DNA from: Aureimonas sp. Leaf427
GTDB lineage: Bacteria; Pseudomonadota; Alphaproteobacteria; Rhizobiales; Rhizobiaceae
Reading direction: 5' to 3'
Assembly: GCF_001425485.1 (NCBI RefSeq)
Contig: NZ_LMQW01000001.1
Location: 471,016-535,015, forward strand
DNA length: 64,000 nucleotides
Shown here: positions 44,094 to 54,924 of the stretch, piece after piece
Layout: each line of letters begins with the position of its first letter
Numbering within the stretch: the first letter of the stretch is position 1
Translations under genes and position numbers: made by a program
Notes under the pieces: model-generated
The model's database searches: none
What the model was told of the DNA's origin: nothing
The model's input: the letters and a program-made list of their open reading frames with translations, nothing else

Positions 44094-44648
44094 TCAGGCG
44101 AGCCAGGCGATATCGTCGAAGCCACGCTCGATGTAGCCGCCCTTGTCCGCCGAGGCGCCCTCGTAGCCGAAGATCGGCCAGAGATCCTTCTGGTTGTAGA
44201 GCCCGACCACGAGATTGCTGCGCACCTTTTGGAAGAAGGGCCCGTCCTCGATGGCCTTCAGAAGGGCGACGCGGTCCTCTTCCCGCGCGATCTTGGCGTA
44301 GGGGCTGCCGTGCGCCTCGCTCGCGGCCTTGTCGAGCGCGCCCATCCCGTCTTCGAGAAGCGTCAGCTGCTCGGGCGAAGAGCGCGCGGCCTCGTCGATG
44401 ATTTCGACGGCGGTAGCGTAGAACTTGTCCTCGATCCGGTCGTGCGGATAGCAGTCGCGCGACATCTGGACGAGCGAGGCGAAGGTCTCCGGCTTCGTCG
44501 CCTTGGGCATCTGCGCCCAGGCCTTGCCGGACACGAGACCGTCCGCGCCGATCGTCATGGCGAGAAGCGTCGTGCCGGCCGCGGCCTTCAGGAAGCCGCG
44601 CCGGGACAGGCCGGATGGGGTCTGTCCTCTGAAATCGAGATGGGTCAT
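44094..44648 (-). CDS. Gluconate 2-dehydrogenase subunit 3 family protein, Tat-exported
   Basis: A 184-residue small subunit with a twin-arginine signal, SRRGFLKAAAGTTLLA (15-30), and a likely cleavage after KAWA (about 45). The mature part (ETFASLVQMSRDCYPHDRIEDKFYATAVEIID, PYAKIAREEDRVALLKAIEDGPFFQKVR, LYNQKDLWPIFGYEGASADKGGYIERGFDDIAWL) matches the family. It probably carries the folded GMC flavoprotein across the inner membrane and attaches it to an electron acceptor; no cytochrome subunit gene is adjacent. ATG at 44648 has GGGAGGAG. It is the first gene of a two-gene operon with the GMC gene 97 bases downstream. Confidence 0.9.
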   Translation of the reverse strand: MTHLDFRGQTPSGLSRRGFLKAAAGTTLLAMTIGADGLVSGKAWAQMPKATKPETFASLVQMSRDCYPHDRIEDKFYATAVEIIDEAARSSPEQLTLLEDGMGALDKAASEAHGSPYAKIAREEDRVALLKAIEDGPFFQKVRSNLVVGLYNQKDLWPIFGYEGASADKGGYIERGFDDIAWLA

Positions 44649-44718
44649 GCGTTGGGCTCCTCCCGTCTGTCGGCCGCCCGTTCGCGCCTCCCAGCGCGGG
44701 CGGCCCATGCTTCGAAGT

Positions 44719-45111
44719 CTAAACGTATCGGCCGCCCCGCTGGAGAACCTCGATCTTGTAGCCGTCGGGGTCCTCGATGAAGAAGAAGCGGGCTTTGAGG
44801 CCGCTCCCGTGCTCGAGCTGCTTGATGTCCTTGGGCGAAAGGCCGGCCGCGACGAGCCGCTCCCGCTCCGCGTCGAGATCCTCGACCGAGACGGCGAGAT
44901 GGCCGTAGCCGTCGCCGAGATCGTAGGACTCGCGGCCCTTGTTCACGGTCAGCTCCAGCTCGAAGCCGGTCTCGGGATTGGAGAGGTAGAGAAGCGTGAA
45001 CCCGTCGAACTCGAAGCGATCGGCGACCGAAAGGCCGAAGGCGGTCTCGTAGAACGAAACCGACCGGGCCTCGTCCACGACCCGGATCATCGCGTGAATC
45101 AGCTTTGCCAT
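44719..45111 (-). CDS. gloA: Lactoylglutathione lyase (glyoxalase I)
   Basis: A 130-residue glyoxalase I that isomerises the methylglyoxal-glutathione hemithioacetal to S-lactoylglutathione. Metal ligands by alignment are His6, Glu53, His71 and Glu121, all present. Other family motifs are SVSFYETAFGLSVADR, GFTLLYLSNPE, GYGHLAVSVED and FIEDPDGYKIEVLQR. Length matches bacterial Ni/Co-type enzymes. ATG at 45111 is at the conserved N-terminus. It lies 70 bases upstream of the Tat-subunit gene on the same strand and could be cotranscribed, but the functions are not obviously linked. Confidence 0.93.
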   Translation of the reverse strand: MAKLIHAMIRVVDEARSVSFYETAFGLSVADRFEFDGFTLLYLSNPETGFELELTVNKGRESYDLGDGYGHLAVSVEDLDAERERLVAAGLSPKDIKQLEHGSGLKARFFFIEDPDGYKIEVLQRGGRYV

Positions 45112-45284
45112 GCTCTGCCCCTGCTGCGGCAACCCATGGCTGCCGGCCTCTTCGTCGCCTTGGTTGAATCGAAGACTAGGAGGGCGCCGGCCGGGCCGGG
45201 TAGTAGCATGATACGACAGGCTCTTTTCCGCTGCGCTCCCTCGCCGCAGGGAGCGCAGGCCAGGCGCGCCGGAGTGCCGCTGCG

Positions 45285-46172
45285 TCAGCCGCGGTTGCGC
45301 ACGAGCGGGGTGCGCCAGGACCAGTGGAAGCGCTGCTCCTCGCGGATGAAGGTGAAGAGCCCGGCGACGCCGACCAGCGCCATGCCGGCCATGCCAATGA
45401 GGTCCGGCACCTCGCCGAAGAAGGTCGCGCCGATCACGGCCGCCCAGATGATCTGACTGTACTGCGTCGGCGCCACGCGGTTGGCGGGGGCGGCGCGCGT
45501 GGCGAAGACCTGGATGAGATGGCCGAGCCCGGCGCAGAGGCCGGCGCCGACCATCAGATGGAAGATGTCGGCCGAGGGCATGACGAAGGTCGGGATCATC
45601 AGGACGCCGTTGACGGCGATCGAGGCGACGATGACCGAGCCGATCAGCGTGATGCGCCGCTCGGTCGGCCCGAGCTTGCGAAGGACGATCACCGTGACCG
45701 CGCCGCAGAGCGCGCAGCCGACGGCCGCGATATGCCCCGGCAGGATCTCGCGAAAGCCCGGACGCACCACGAGAATGACGCCGAGCAGGCCGACGACGAC
45801 CGCCACGCGGCGCTTCCAGCCGATCGTCTCCTTGAGGACGAGAGCCGACAGGATCGTGACGAAGATCGGCAGGAGGAAGATCAGCGCATAGGCTTCGGCG
45901 AGCGGCAGCGTGGTGAAGGCGACGACGGCCAGAAGCCCGCCGATCGTGCCGCTCGTCATGCGCACGGCGATCAGCTTGGGGTTCTGCGGCGTGAAGACCG
46001 CCCGCCAGCTATCCTCCGAGCGCTTGGTGAAGAGGGCCGGGATCAGCGCGAAGAGAGCGGTGAAGAAGGCGATCTCGAAGATCGGCAGCGACGGCCCGAG
46101 CGCCTTGATGAAGGCATCCGAGCAGGCATAGATGAAGTATCCGAGGAAGCCGAGAAGAATGCCGGTCTGCAT
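45285..46172 (-). CDS. EamA-family (DMT) transporter
   Basis: A 295-residue inner-membrane protein with ten predicted helices in two EamA repeats, the first about residues 5-138 (TLPLAEAYALIFLLPIFVTILSALVLKETIG) and the second about 148-285 (APANRVAPTQYSQIIWAAVIGATFFGEVPD). The EamA family exports metabolites such as amino acids, purines or S-adenosylmethionine; the substrate here cannot be read. ATG at 46172 is used. It is divergent from the anchored unknown protein at 46280. The stretch to gloA (45112-45284) shows no gene. Confidence 0.9.
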   Translation of the reverse strand: MQTGILLGFLGYFIYACSDAFIKALGPSLPIFEIAFFTALFALIPALFTKRSEDSWRAVFTPQNPKLIAVRMTSGTIGGLLAVVAFTTLPLAEAYALIFLLPIFVTILSALVLKETIGWKRRVAVVVGLLGVILVVRPGFREILPGHIAAVGCALCGAVTVIVLRKLGPTERRITLIGSVIVASIAVNGVLMIPTFVMPSADIFHLMVGAGLCAGLGHLIQVFATRAAPANRVAPTQYSQIIWAAVIGATFFGEVPDLIGMAGMALVGVAGLFTFIREEQRFHWSWRTPLVRNRG

Positions 46173-46279
46173 GGGAAGGGGCCGTTCGTTGAGCTGCCAT
46201 CGAATCGGCCCTGGCTACCCCATCGAGCTTGCCCGAGACAGAGCGGAACCGCCCGTCCGGTGAAAAAGGAAGGCGGCCC

Positions 46280-46813
46280 ATGGCAAATGGTGGCGGACGA
46301 CGCAAAGGGTTGAAGCATATCGGACTGCGCCAGATCGTGCTGGCCGGCGCCGGGCTCCTGGCCGTGCTGCTCGCCATCGGCTGGGCGACGCGCACGCCGC
46401 CCGGCGAGAGGCCCTATCTGAGGATCGCCGGCAAGGGCTTCCTCTTCAACTACCGGCTGGCGGAGGCCTCCTACGGCTTCACCGCGCAACTGCTTCGCCC
46501 CGTCGCGAACGCATCCGTCATCGAGGCGCGCTTCGAGGACCCGGTCGGCGGGCCTCCCATCCTCGTCACCGAGCGCCTGTGGCCGGCGAGCCGGCAATAT
46601 GCCATCCGCACGCCGGGTCTCGCCGGCATTCGCAAGGATCGGCCCTATCGGGTGACGGTCCGGCTTCTGGAAGGCTGGGAGCACAAGCCGATCTTCCAGA
46701 CCGAGTTCACCGTCACCTCCGACCTCGACGGAGCCGTCATGCCGAAAGCGCCTTTGACCATCGGCCCCGGCTATGCCCGAAATCCGGCCGCCGTCATCGG
46801 CGGCCGGACCTGA
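46280..46813 (+). CDS. Membrane-anchored hypothetical protein
   Basis: A 177-residue protein that I do not recognise. A basic N-terminus is followed by a single hydrophobic helix (IVLAGAGLLAVLLAIGW, about 19-35). A periplasmic part of about 140 residues, probably beta-rich, follows (YLRIAGKGFLFNYRLAEASYGF, PPILVTERLWPASRQYAIRTPGL, YRVTVRLLEG). GGAAGG lies seven bases before the ATG, supporting this start over 46229. It stands alone, divergent from the EamA transporter and convergent with treY, 18 bases away. No motif suggests an enzyme. Confidence 0.75.
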   Translation: MANGGGRRKGLKHIGLRQIVLAGAGLLAVLLAIGWATRTPPGERPYLRIAGKGFLFNYRLAEASYGFTAQLLRPVANASVIEARFEDPVGGPPILVTERLWPASRQYAIRTPGLAGIRKDRPYRVTVRLLEGWEHKPIFQTEFTVTSDLDGAVMPKAPLTIGPGYARNPAAVIGGRT

Positions 46814-46831
46814 GCCAAATCCACACCCGGA

Positions 46832-49537
46832 TCAGGTCGAGATCAGCAGCGCGAAGGGCAGATCGTTCGGCAGCTTTCCCAGCTCCAGCGCGGAGCCGAC
46901 CTTCAGCGAGCCGCCCATCAGGCCGTCGTCGTAGTCGAGCCCGGCGAGCTTGCGCGGCAGGACCACGCGCGTGTCGCCCCAGCCGCCCTTGCCGGGTAGG
47001 AACCCGGCCCCGCCCTCGATCAGTGACAGGCAGAGGCGCGGCGCGACGGCGATGGCCGCGCGTCCCTCCGCGTCCGTCCGCGCGAAGGCGACGACATGAG
47101 CGGCCTTCTCGCCCGTCACCTCCAGCGGCACGTAGGCGCCCTTGGTGAAGAGCTCCGGCGCGCTCGCGCGCACCTTGAGCCCGGCCGCGGTGAGCTTGGC
47201 CTTCACATGCCCGTTGCGCCAATGCTCCAGCGCGCCGGTCATGGAATGGCCGTTCGACATGGTCTCCTCGCGGGCCGAGAAGTCGATCGCGCGGCGGTTG
47301 TCGGGATCGACGAGGCTGAGATCGTAGAACTCCGTGCCCTGGTAGATGTCGGGCACGCCCGGCGCCGCCATCTTGATCAGCGTCTGCGACAGCGAGGTCA
47401 GCGCGCCCGCCGCGACGAAGGGCTGAACCTTCTCCCAGAAATCGGCGAGGAAGGTGCCCGACTTCGCCTCGTCCAGCGCGGCGGCGACGAAGTCCTGCAG
47501 CGCGGTCTCGTAAGCTTCCGCCGGCGCGGTCCAGCTCGTGTAGCGCTTGGCCTCGCGCACGGCCTTCTCCATGAAGCCCGCGAGCCGCTTGCCGATCGCC
47601 GCGCGGGCGTCGGCATCCGCCGGGTCGAAATCGGCGGGCAGGACGCCGAGCAGGCCCTGGTAGAACATCCACTCGCTCGCCGGGTCCGGCGAGACGAAGC
47701 CGGGCTCGATCTCGATCCGGAACGGCGCCAGGGCCTCTGCGGCCTCGCGCACGATCTCGGCCCAGCGCCCGGGCGCCTCGCTCAACGTATAGAGCCGCGC
47801 GCGGGCATCCTCGCCGCGCTTGGTGTCGTGCGTGGAGGTCGCGAGCAGGCCCTCCGGCTGGTCCTCGACGCGGATCTCCATCGCCTCGTGGAAGGCCGAG
47901 ACCGGCGCGCCGTAATGGTCGGGCTCGCCGCCGACCTCGTTCAGCGCGATCAGGCGGTTGTAGCGGTAGAAGACCGTGTCCTCCACGGCCTTCGCCATGA
48001 CCGCGCCCGTCGTCTGCTGGAAGCGGCGGGTGAAGTTCAGGGCGCCGGCGACGTCGCGTCCGTCCTCGAAGTCGAGCTTGAGCAGGCGGCCGATGAAGTC
48101 GATCGGCTCGTCCGCCTCCACCTCGCGGCGCGATTTTGCGAGCGTCACGGCATCGTCGATGATCGCGACGTCCTTCTGCGGCACGCCCTCGACGCCGACA
48201 TAGGTCCGGTAGACGGGAAGCGCGGCGGCGACCTCGACGATGGAGCGCGAGATCGTGTCCTGTCCGAGATCGCGCGTGGCGAGCCCGCGCGAGGCGACGC
48301 CGAGCGCCTCCGCCGAGAGATAGGCAAGTTCGCCCGCGAGGTTGCGCGAGAAGATCGAGCGCTTCTGACCGAGGATCATGGCGCGCAGATCCTCCTCCTG
48401 GCCGAGGAAGCCGGCATAGGCCTCCGTCATCGCCTCTTCCTGGGAGGAATCCACGTAGAGACCCGCGAGCGCGGTGATGAACTCGTAGCCGGTCGTGCCC
48501 TCGATCTTCCAGGAGGTGCGCAGCCGCTCCTCGCCGGTCAGGATCTTCTCGACATGGATCAGCGGCTCGCGCCGGACCGACTGGAAGGCCTGCTTCAGGT
48601 CTTCCAAATAGGCCTTCGGATCGGCGAGGCCGTCGACATGGTCGATGCGGATGCCGTCGAGCCTGCGCTCGCGGGCGAGCCGGATGACGGTGCGGTGCGA
48701 GTCGCGGAAGACGTGGCGCAGCTCCTGGCGCACGCCGATCAGATCGGCGATCTCGAAGAAGCGGCGATAGGTCAGCTTCTCGCGCGCCGTGCGCCACCAG
48801 GCGAGGCGCCAGACCTGCGCCTCGTGGAGATCGTGCAGCGCGGCCTTGTTGGCGTTCATCGCGGAGACGGCGGCGTCGAGCGCCGTGGCGAAGCTCGCCT
48901 CCGCCAGATGCTCGCGGAGCCGCTCGGTCAGTTCCTCCGCCTCGACCGGCGTCGCGACGGCGAAGCGGCGGATCAGCCGGTCGCGCTCGGGATGGTCGAG
49001 AAAGCCGAAGATCGCCCCCAGCGTGCGCGGATCGAGCGGCAGCTCGTAGCCGGCCGCGTCGAAGCGAAGGCGCGCGCGCTCGGTGTCGAGCACGACGGAG
49101 AGATCACCGGACGCCGCCGCCTCGCCATAGGGCTTGCCGAGCACCGGGATGAGCACCTTCTCGGCGTCCCAGGCGATGTCGAACGTGTGCGCATGGCGGC
49201 TGTCGCGGCCCCAGGCCAGCACGTCCTCCCACCAGGCGTTCTCCGGCGAGACGCCCATATGGTTCGGCACGAAGTCGAGCAGCAGCCCGATGTCGCGGCC
49301 CGACAGCGCGTCGCTCATGGCGAGAAAGCCCTCGTCGCCGCCGAGATTCTCCTCGAAGGCGTTGTAGTCGACGACGTCGTAGCCGTGGGTCGAGCCGGGC
49401 GAGGCCGAGAAGATCGGCGAGGCGTAGAGATGGCTGACGCCGAGGGTCTGGAGATAGGGCGCCAGCGCCCGGGCCGTCTCGAAGTCCGTCCCCTCCCGGA
49501 ACTGGAGCCGGTAGGTGGCGATCAGGGTGCGGCTCAT
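46832..49537 (-). CDS. treY: Maltooligosyl trehalose synthase
   Basis: A 901-residue GH13 enzyme that turns the reducing-end alpha-1,4 bond of maltodextrins into alpha,alpha-1,1, giving maltooligosyl trehalose for TreZ. Early motifs are ATYRLQFREGTDFETARALAPYL, HLYASPIFSASPGSTHGYDVVDY and LLLDFVPNHM. The catalytic stretch RLDGIRIDHVDGL holds the nucleophile Asp, then EKILTGEE, TTGYEF and ATSTHDTKRGEDARARL. The C-terminal VPDIYQGTE is also typical. ATG at 49537 overlaps the malQ stop (ATGA). It is the last gene of treZ-malQ-treY and convergent with the anchored unknown gene. The frame is open far upstream but overlaps malQ there. Confidence 0.95.
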   Translation of the reverse strand: MSRTLIATYRLQFREGTDFETARALAPYLQTLGVSHLYASPIFSASPGSTHGYDVVDYNAFEENLGGDEGFLAMSDALSGRDIGLLLDFVPNHMGVSPENAWWEDVLAWGRDSRHAHTFDIAWDAEKVLIPVLGKPYGEAAASGDLSVVLDTERARLRFDAAGYELPLDPRTLGAIFGFLDHPERDRLIRRFAVATPVEAEELTERLREHLAEASFATALDAAVSAMNANKAALHDLHEAQVWRLAWWRTAREKLTYRRFFEIADLIGVRQELRHVFRDSHRTVIRLARERRLDGIRIDHVDGLADPKAYLEDLKQAFQSVRREPLIHVEKILTGEERLRTSWKIEGTTGYEFITALAGLYVDSSQEEAMTEAYAGFLGQEEDLRAMILGQKRSIFSRNLAGELAYLSAEALGVASRGLATRDLGQDTISRSIVEVAAALPVYRTYVGVEGVPQKDVAIIDDAVTLAKSRREVEADEPIDFIGRLLKLDFEDGRDVAGALNFTRRFQQTTGAVMAKAVEDTVFYRYNRLIALNEVGGEPDHYGAPVSAFHEAMEIRVEDQPEGLLATSTHDTKRGEDARARLYTLSEAPGRWAEIVREAAEALAPFRIEIEPGFVSPDPASEWMFYQGLLGVLPADFDPADADARAAIGKRLAGFMEKAVREAKRYTSWTAPAEAYETALQDFVAAALDEAKSGTFLADFWEKVQPFVAAGALTSLSQTLIKMAAPGVPDIYQGTEFYDLSLVDPDNRRAIDFSAREETMSNGHSMTGALEHWRNGHVKAKLTAAGLKVRASAPELFTKGAYVPLEVTGEKAAHVVAFARTDAEGRAAIAVAPRLCLSLIEGGAGFLPGKGGWGDTRVVLPRKLAGLDYDDGLMGGSLKVGSALELGKLPNDLPFALLIST

Positions 49538-51411
49538 GCGCTCTCCGGTGTCTGATGAGGGCCCGGACGCTCCAGGCGAAGGGCTTCGGCGACGCTGCCG
49601 AAACCGCGATGGGTGGCGAGGTCTTCCAGCGGCACGGACTGGCGGATGCGCCAGTTCGGATATTCGTCCATCGTGCCCGGCAGGTTGGGCTGGCGGTCGG
49701 AGCCGACCATGTCCTCGATCTGCGCGGCGACGAGAAGGCTGGGGGACCGCGCGAGGAACCGGTGGACGGCGTCCGATAGGTCCTGCTCCAGCCGGCCCGG
49801 CAGCGGGTCCTCGCCGGTGGCGGCGCGGTCGTAAGGCTCGGGCAGAACCGTCTCCTCCTTCAGCGCCGCCAGAAGCAGGCGCCGGTCGCGCTTGCGCTCC
49901 TCGCGCTGCGTTTCCGTCCGCTCGGGGCTCTGGCGGCCGGTCTCGGCGCGAAGGCCGATGTCGATCGCCTGCCACCAGCCGGTCAGCGTCGGCAGGTCGT
50001 GGGTGGAGATGCAGGCCAGCGCGAGCTCGGGATAGGCCGAGGGCGGCAGGAAGGCGATCTCGCCGTGCCGCTCGAAATAGAGGACGCGGTAGGAGAGGAC
50101 GCCCGCCTCCGTCATCACATGGCGAAAACCGGGTGGCACGGTGCCGAGATCCTCGCCGATGACGAGGCAATGGTTCGAGGTGGAGGCGCGGGAGACCGTG
50201 TCCACCATGCGTCCCAGCGGATAGCGCACATAGCCGCCGCCGCCGGAATTGCGCCCCTCCGGGATCAGCCAGAGGCGGGCAAGGCCCATCGCGTGGTCGA
50301 TGCGGATCGCGCCGGCATGGCGCGTCAGCGCGTCGAAGGTCTCGGCCAGCGGCTCGTAGTTCCGGTCCGCCAGCGCTTTGGGCGAATAGGGCGCGATGCC
50401 CCAGTCCTGGCCGGAGGAGTTGAACATGTCGGGCGGCGAGCCGATGCGCGCCGTCTTCATGGTCAGCTCCGCGTCGAGCCAGGTTTCCGCGCCGTCCGAC
50501 GCGACGCCGACGGCGAAATCGAGATAGAGCCCGATCCGCATCCCGGCGTCCCGCGCCCGGGCCTGCGCCTCGCCGAGCTGGCGATCGGCCGTGTACTGGA
50601 GCCAGACGTGGAAGAGGATGTCGTCTTCCGCCTCTTCGGCGAAGGCGGCGACGTCCGCCGAGGCGTGGTCGCGATAGGCCTCCGGCCAGGAGTGCCAGCC
50701 GGCATGGTGCCCCTCGCGGACCATCCGGGCCGACAGGGACTCGAAGAGCGCGAAGGCCCGCAACGAGTCCCCACCGCCGGCCATGAACCGATCGAAATCA
50801 TCGTCGCCGACGATCGCCTCGCGCCCAGCGTCGAAGAGGGTGCGCAGCACGGCGCTCTTGATCCGCCCGATCGCGGCATAGTCGATGATGTCGCCGGACA
50901 GCGCCTCGAAATCCGCCGCCATCGCGGCCTTCGCCTCGTCGAGCGCCGCCCGGCCGCCCGGCAGCTTGTCGACCGCGATGTAGAGCGGATTGAGGAAGCG
51001 CCGGCTGGAAGGCGAGTAGGGGCTGCAGCGGGCGGCGTCCGCCATGAAGAGCGCATGGAGCGGGTTCACCCCGACGAAATCGGCCCCGACATCGGCCGCG
51101 ATCACGGCAAGCGCGGCGAGATCCTCGAAATCGCCGATCCCGAGATTGCGGCCGGAGGACAGGCTGTAAAGCTGGCAGGCGATGCCCCAGGCCTTGTGGT
51201 GCCGCAGGGTCTCCGGCACCTCGCAGCGGCTCGTCGCCGGGTCGAGGTTCTCGTCGAACGTGCCGAAGGCCTCGCCCTCGGGGTCGACGCCGAGCGCCCG
51301 GAGCAGGGCGATCTTCGACGGATCGTCGATGACCTTGCGCTCGCCGAGTTCGGAAATGTAGCCGATCTGGATTCCGTGGCTTTCGGCGAGGCGGTCGAGC
51401 TTGTCGGTCAT
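49534..51411 (-). CDS. malQ: 4-alpha-glucanotransferase (amylomaltase)
   Basis: A 625-residue GH77 enzyme that transfers alpha-1,4-glucan segments between maltodextrins, producing chains long enough for TreY and GlgB. Typical stretches are WGIACQLYSLSSGRNLGIGDFEDL, SPYSPSSRRFLNPLYI, QDWGIAPYSPKAL, the nucleophile region GAIRIDHAMGLARLW, VIGEDLGTVPPG and SYRVLYFE, with STHDLPTLTGWW near the end. The ATG at 51411 begins one base after the treZ stop, and its own stop overlaps treY, so translation of the three genes is coupled. Its location between treZ and treY is a recurring arrangement in trehalose operons. Confidence 0.94.
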   Translation of the reverse strand: MTDKLDRLAESHGIQIGYISELGERKVIDDPSKIALLRALGVDPEGEAFGTFDENLDPATSRCEVPETLRHHKAWGIACQLYSLSSGRNLGIGDFEDLAALAVIAADVGADFVGVNPLHALFMADAARCSPYSPSSRRFLNPLYIAVDKLPGGRAALDEAKAAMAADFEALSGDIIDYAAIGRIKSAVLRTLFDAGREAIVGDDDFDRFMAGGGDSLRAFALFESLSARMVREGHHAGWHSWPEAYRDHASADVAAFAEEAEDDILFHVWLQYTADRQLGEAQARARDAGMRIGLYLDFAVGVASDGAETWLDAELTMKTARIGSPPDMFNSSGQDWGIAPYSPKALADRNYEPLAETFDALTRHAGAIRIDHAMGLARLWLIPEGRNSGGGGYVRYPLGRMVDTVSRASTSNHCLVIGEDLGTVPPGFRHVMTEAGVLSYRVLYFERHGEIAFLPPSAYPELALACISTHDLPTLTGWWQAIDIGLRAETGRQSPERTETQREERKRDRRLLLAALKEETVLPEPYDRAATGEDPLPGRLEQDLSDAVHRFLARSPSLLVAAQIEDMVGSDRQPNLPGTMDEYPNWRIRQSVPLEDLATHRGFGSVAEALRLERPGPHQTPESA

Positions 51412-51412
51412 G

Positions 51413-53317
<1,905 letters not shown>

Positions 53318-53571
53318 CGATGTCCCTTTCATCGGTGGCCGGCTAGCGATCACCCGAAGGCGGGCGCGACGGGAGCTTTCGACGACCTTCGTCCCGTCCG
53401 AAGGTTTCAGTCGTCGAGAGGTTCCCCGTCCGGTCGCGGCTCTGGTCGCTATACGGCGGTGTTCCCGTCTAATTGGGGCGCGGTCGTCGCCCGGCATGGG
53501 CGGTGGCGGCACGACTTCGCGTCGCACGCATCTGTCGAGCGGCCGTTCGAGCCGCCCGATCCGTCACTCCG

Positions 53572-54711
53572 TCAGGCGGCGGCGGGCACGGTGCCGCCGG
53601 TCTCCTCGGCCGCTTCCTCCAGCCCGCCCGTCGCATGGCCGGAGCCGACGCGGCCGTGGACGAGATCGTGGATGAAGCCGATCTTGGCGATGACGGTCGG
53701 CGAGAGCACAAAGGGATAGACGTCCTTCTGGCCCATGGAGCGGTTCAGCGAGTTCAGCGCGGAGGACAGCGCGTACCAGGCCTCGGAGATCTGATCGATC
53801 GTCGTCGAGGAATCGAAGACCGTGAAGTCGAGATCGGTCGTCAGGATGCCCTCGCGGTCGAGGCGCGGATGGAGCGTGATGCCCCAGGAACCGCCGGTCT
53901 CCAGCGAATCGACGATGTGGAGATAGTGCGCCCAGGTCTCCGCGAAGTCCTCCCAGGCATGGGCGCCCGCATAGGCCGAGACGAAGTCGTCCTGCCAGTC
54001 GGGCTTCGGGCCGTTGGCGTAATGCGCCTTCAGCGCCTCGCCGTAGTCCACCGTGTCGTCGCCGAAGACCGCGCGGCACTCTTCGAGCACGCCGCCGTCG
54101 CGCACCAGCCGGTCCCAGTACCAATGGCCGACCTCGTGGCGGAAATGGCCGAGCAGCGTGCGGTAGGGCTCGCCCATGGCCGTGCGCCGGCGCTCGCGCT
54201 CGGCATCGTCCGCCTCGGCGAGCGAAATGGTGATGAGCCCGTCCTGATGCCCCGTCAGGACCTTCTCCTCGCTCGTCGGATCGTCGCCGAGAAACTCGAA
54301 GGCAAGGCCCTCGGGATGCTCGTTCCGGTCGGGCAGCGGCAGGTCGAGGCGCAGGAGCGTGTAGATCAGCCGCTGCTTGGCGAATTCCATGCGCTGCCAG
54401 AGCATCATGTTCTCGGGGCGCGACAGGTCGGGGATGACGCGGTTGTAGCGCGAGGCGAGCGACAGGCGCTCCGGGCTGTCGGCGGGAAGCAGCCAGTTGC
54501 AGACGGCATATTCGTAGTTCGCGCAGTACTTCCACTTGGAGCCGTCCGACTTGCGGCCGACCGAGGTCCAGAAGCCCGTCTCCGCGTCGGGCTCCAGCGC
54601 GAGCATGCGATTCGTCAGCGGCTCGTAGCCGATCGCATGCTGGCAACGCTCGCATTTCGTGTTGTTGAAGAACACGACATTGTCGCAGGACGGGCACGAA
54701 AAGAGTTTCAT
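53572..54711 (-). CDS. Putative zinc-binding metallopeptidase (Peptidase_Mx type)
   Basis: A 379-residue cytoplasmic protein. The N-terminus is a zinc ribbon with Cys6, Cys9, Cys20 and Cys23 (CPSCD, CERC). The catalytic zinc motif is HEVGH at 192-196 within GHFRHEVGHWYWDRLV, and a conserved downstream stretch is DFVSAYAGAHAWEDFAETWAHYLHI. This is the family annotated as putative zinc-binding metallopeptidase (PF15887), whose substrate is unknown. ATG at 54711 has a weak ribosome site. It is divergent, 213 bases away, from the transglutaminase/ATP-grasp operon, so the two may share control and pathway. A proteolytic partner of the ligase system is a reasonable inference only. Confidence 0.85.
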   Translation of the reverse strand: MKLFSCPSCDNVVFFNNTKCERCQHAIGYEPLTNRMLALEPDAETGFWTSVGRKSDGSKWKYCANYEYAVCNWLLPADSPERLSLASRYNRVIPDLSRPENMMLWQRMEFAKQRLIYTLLRLDLPLPDRNEHPEGLAFEFLGDDPTSEEKVLTGHQDGLITISLAEADDAERERRRTAMGEPYRTLLGHFRHEVGHWYWDRLVRDGGVLEECRAVFGDDTVDYGEALKAHYANGPKPDWQDDFVSAYAGAHAWEDFAETWAHYLHIVDSLETGGSWGITLHPRLDREGILTTDLDFTVFDSSTTIDQISEAWYALSSALNSLNRSMGQKDVYPFVLSPTVIAKIGFIHDLVHGRVGSGHATGGLEEAAEETGGTVPAAA

Positions 54712-54924
54712 CGGAAGGCCTTTTGGGGCGCTCTGAATCGGCGCGGAGGAGTTTGTGGCTAATGCGAGGCGGATTTGTCGGTTCCGCTCCTCTCGTGTGC
54801 ATTGCAAAAATACTTTGACAGGACGGGGCCCGGCGCATCTCTATCGGGATGCCGGGCGAGACCCTATGGTCGCGCGAAACCAGCCGCTTCCCCGCGCTCC
54901 CGCAGCGCTGACCGAAGAGTGCCG

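Noticed and set aside
53318-53571. EcfG promoter upstream of treZ
   Set aside because: Two GGAAC strings occur on the minus strand, but neither has CGTT at 16-17 bases.
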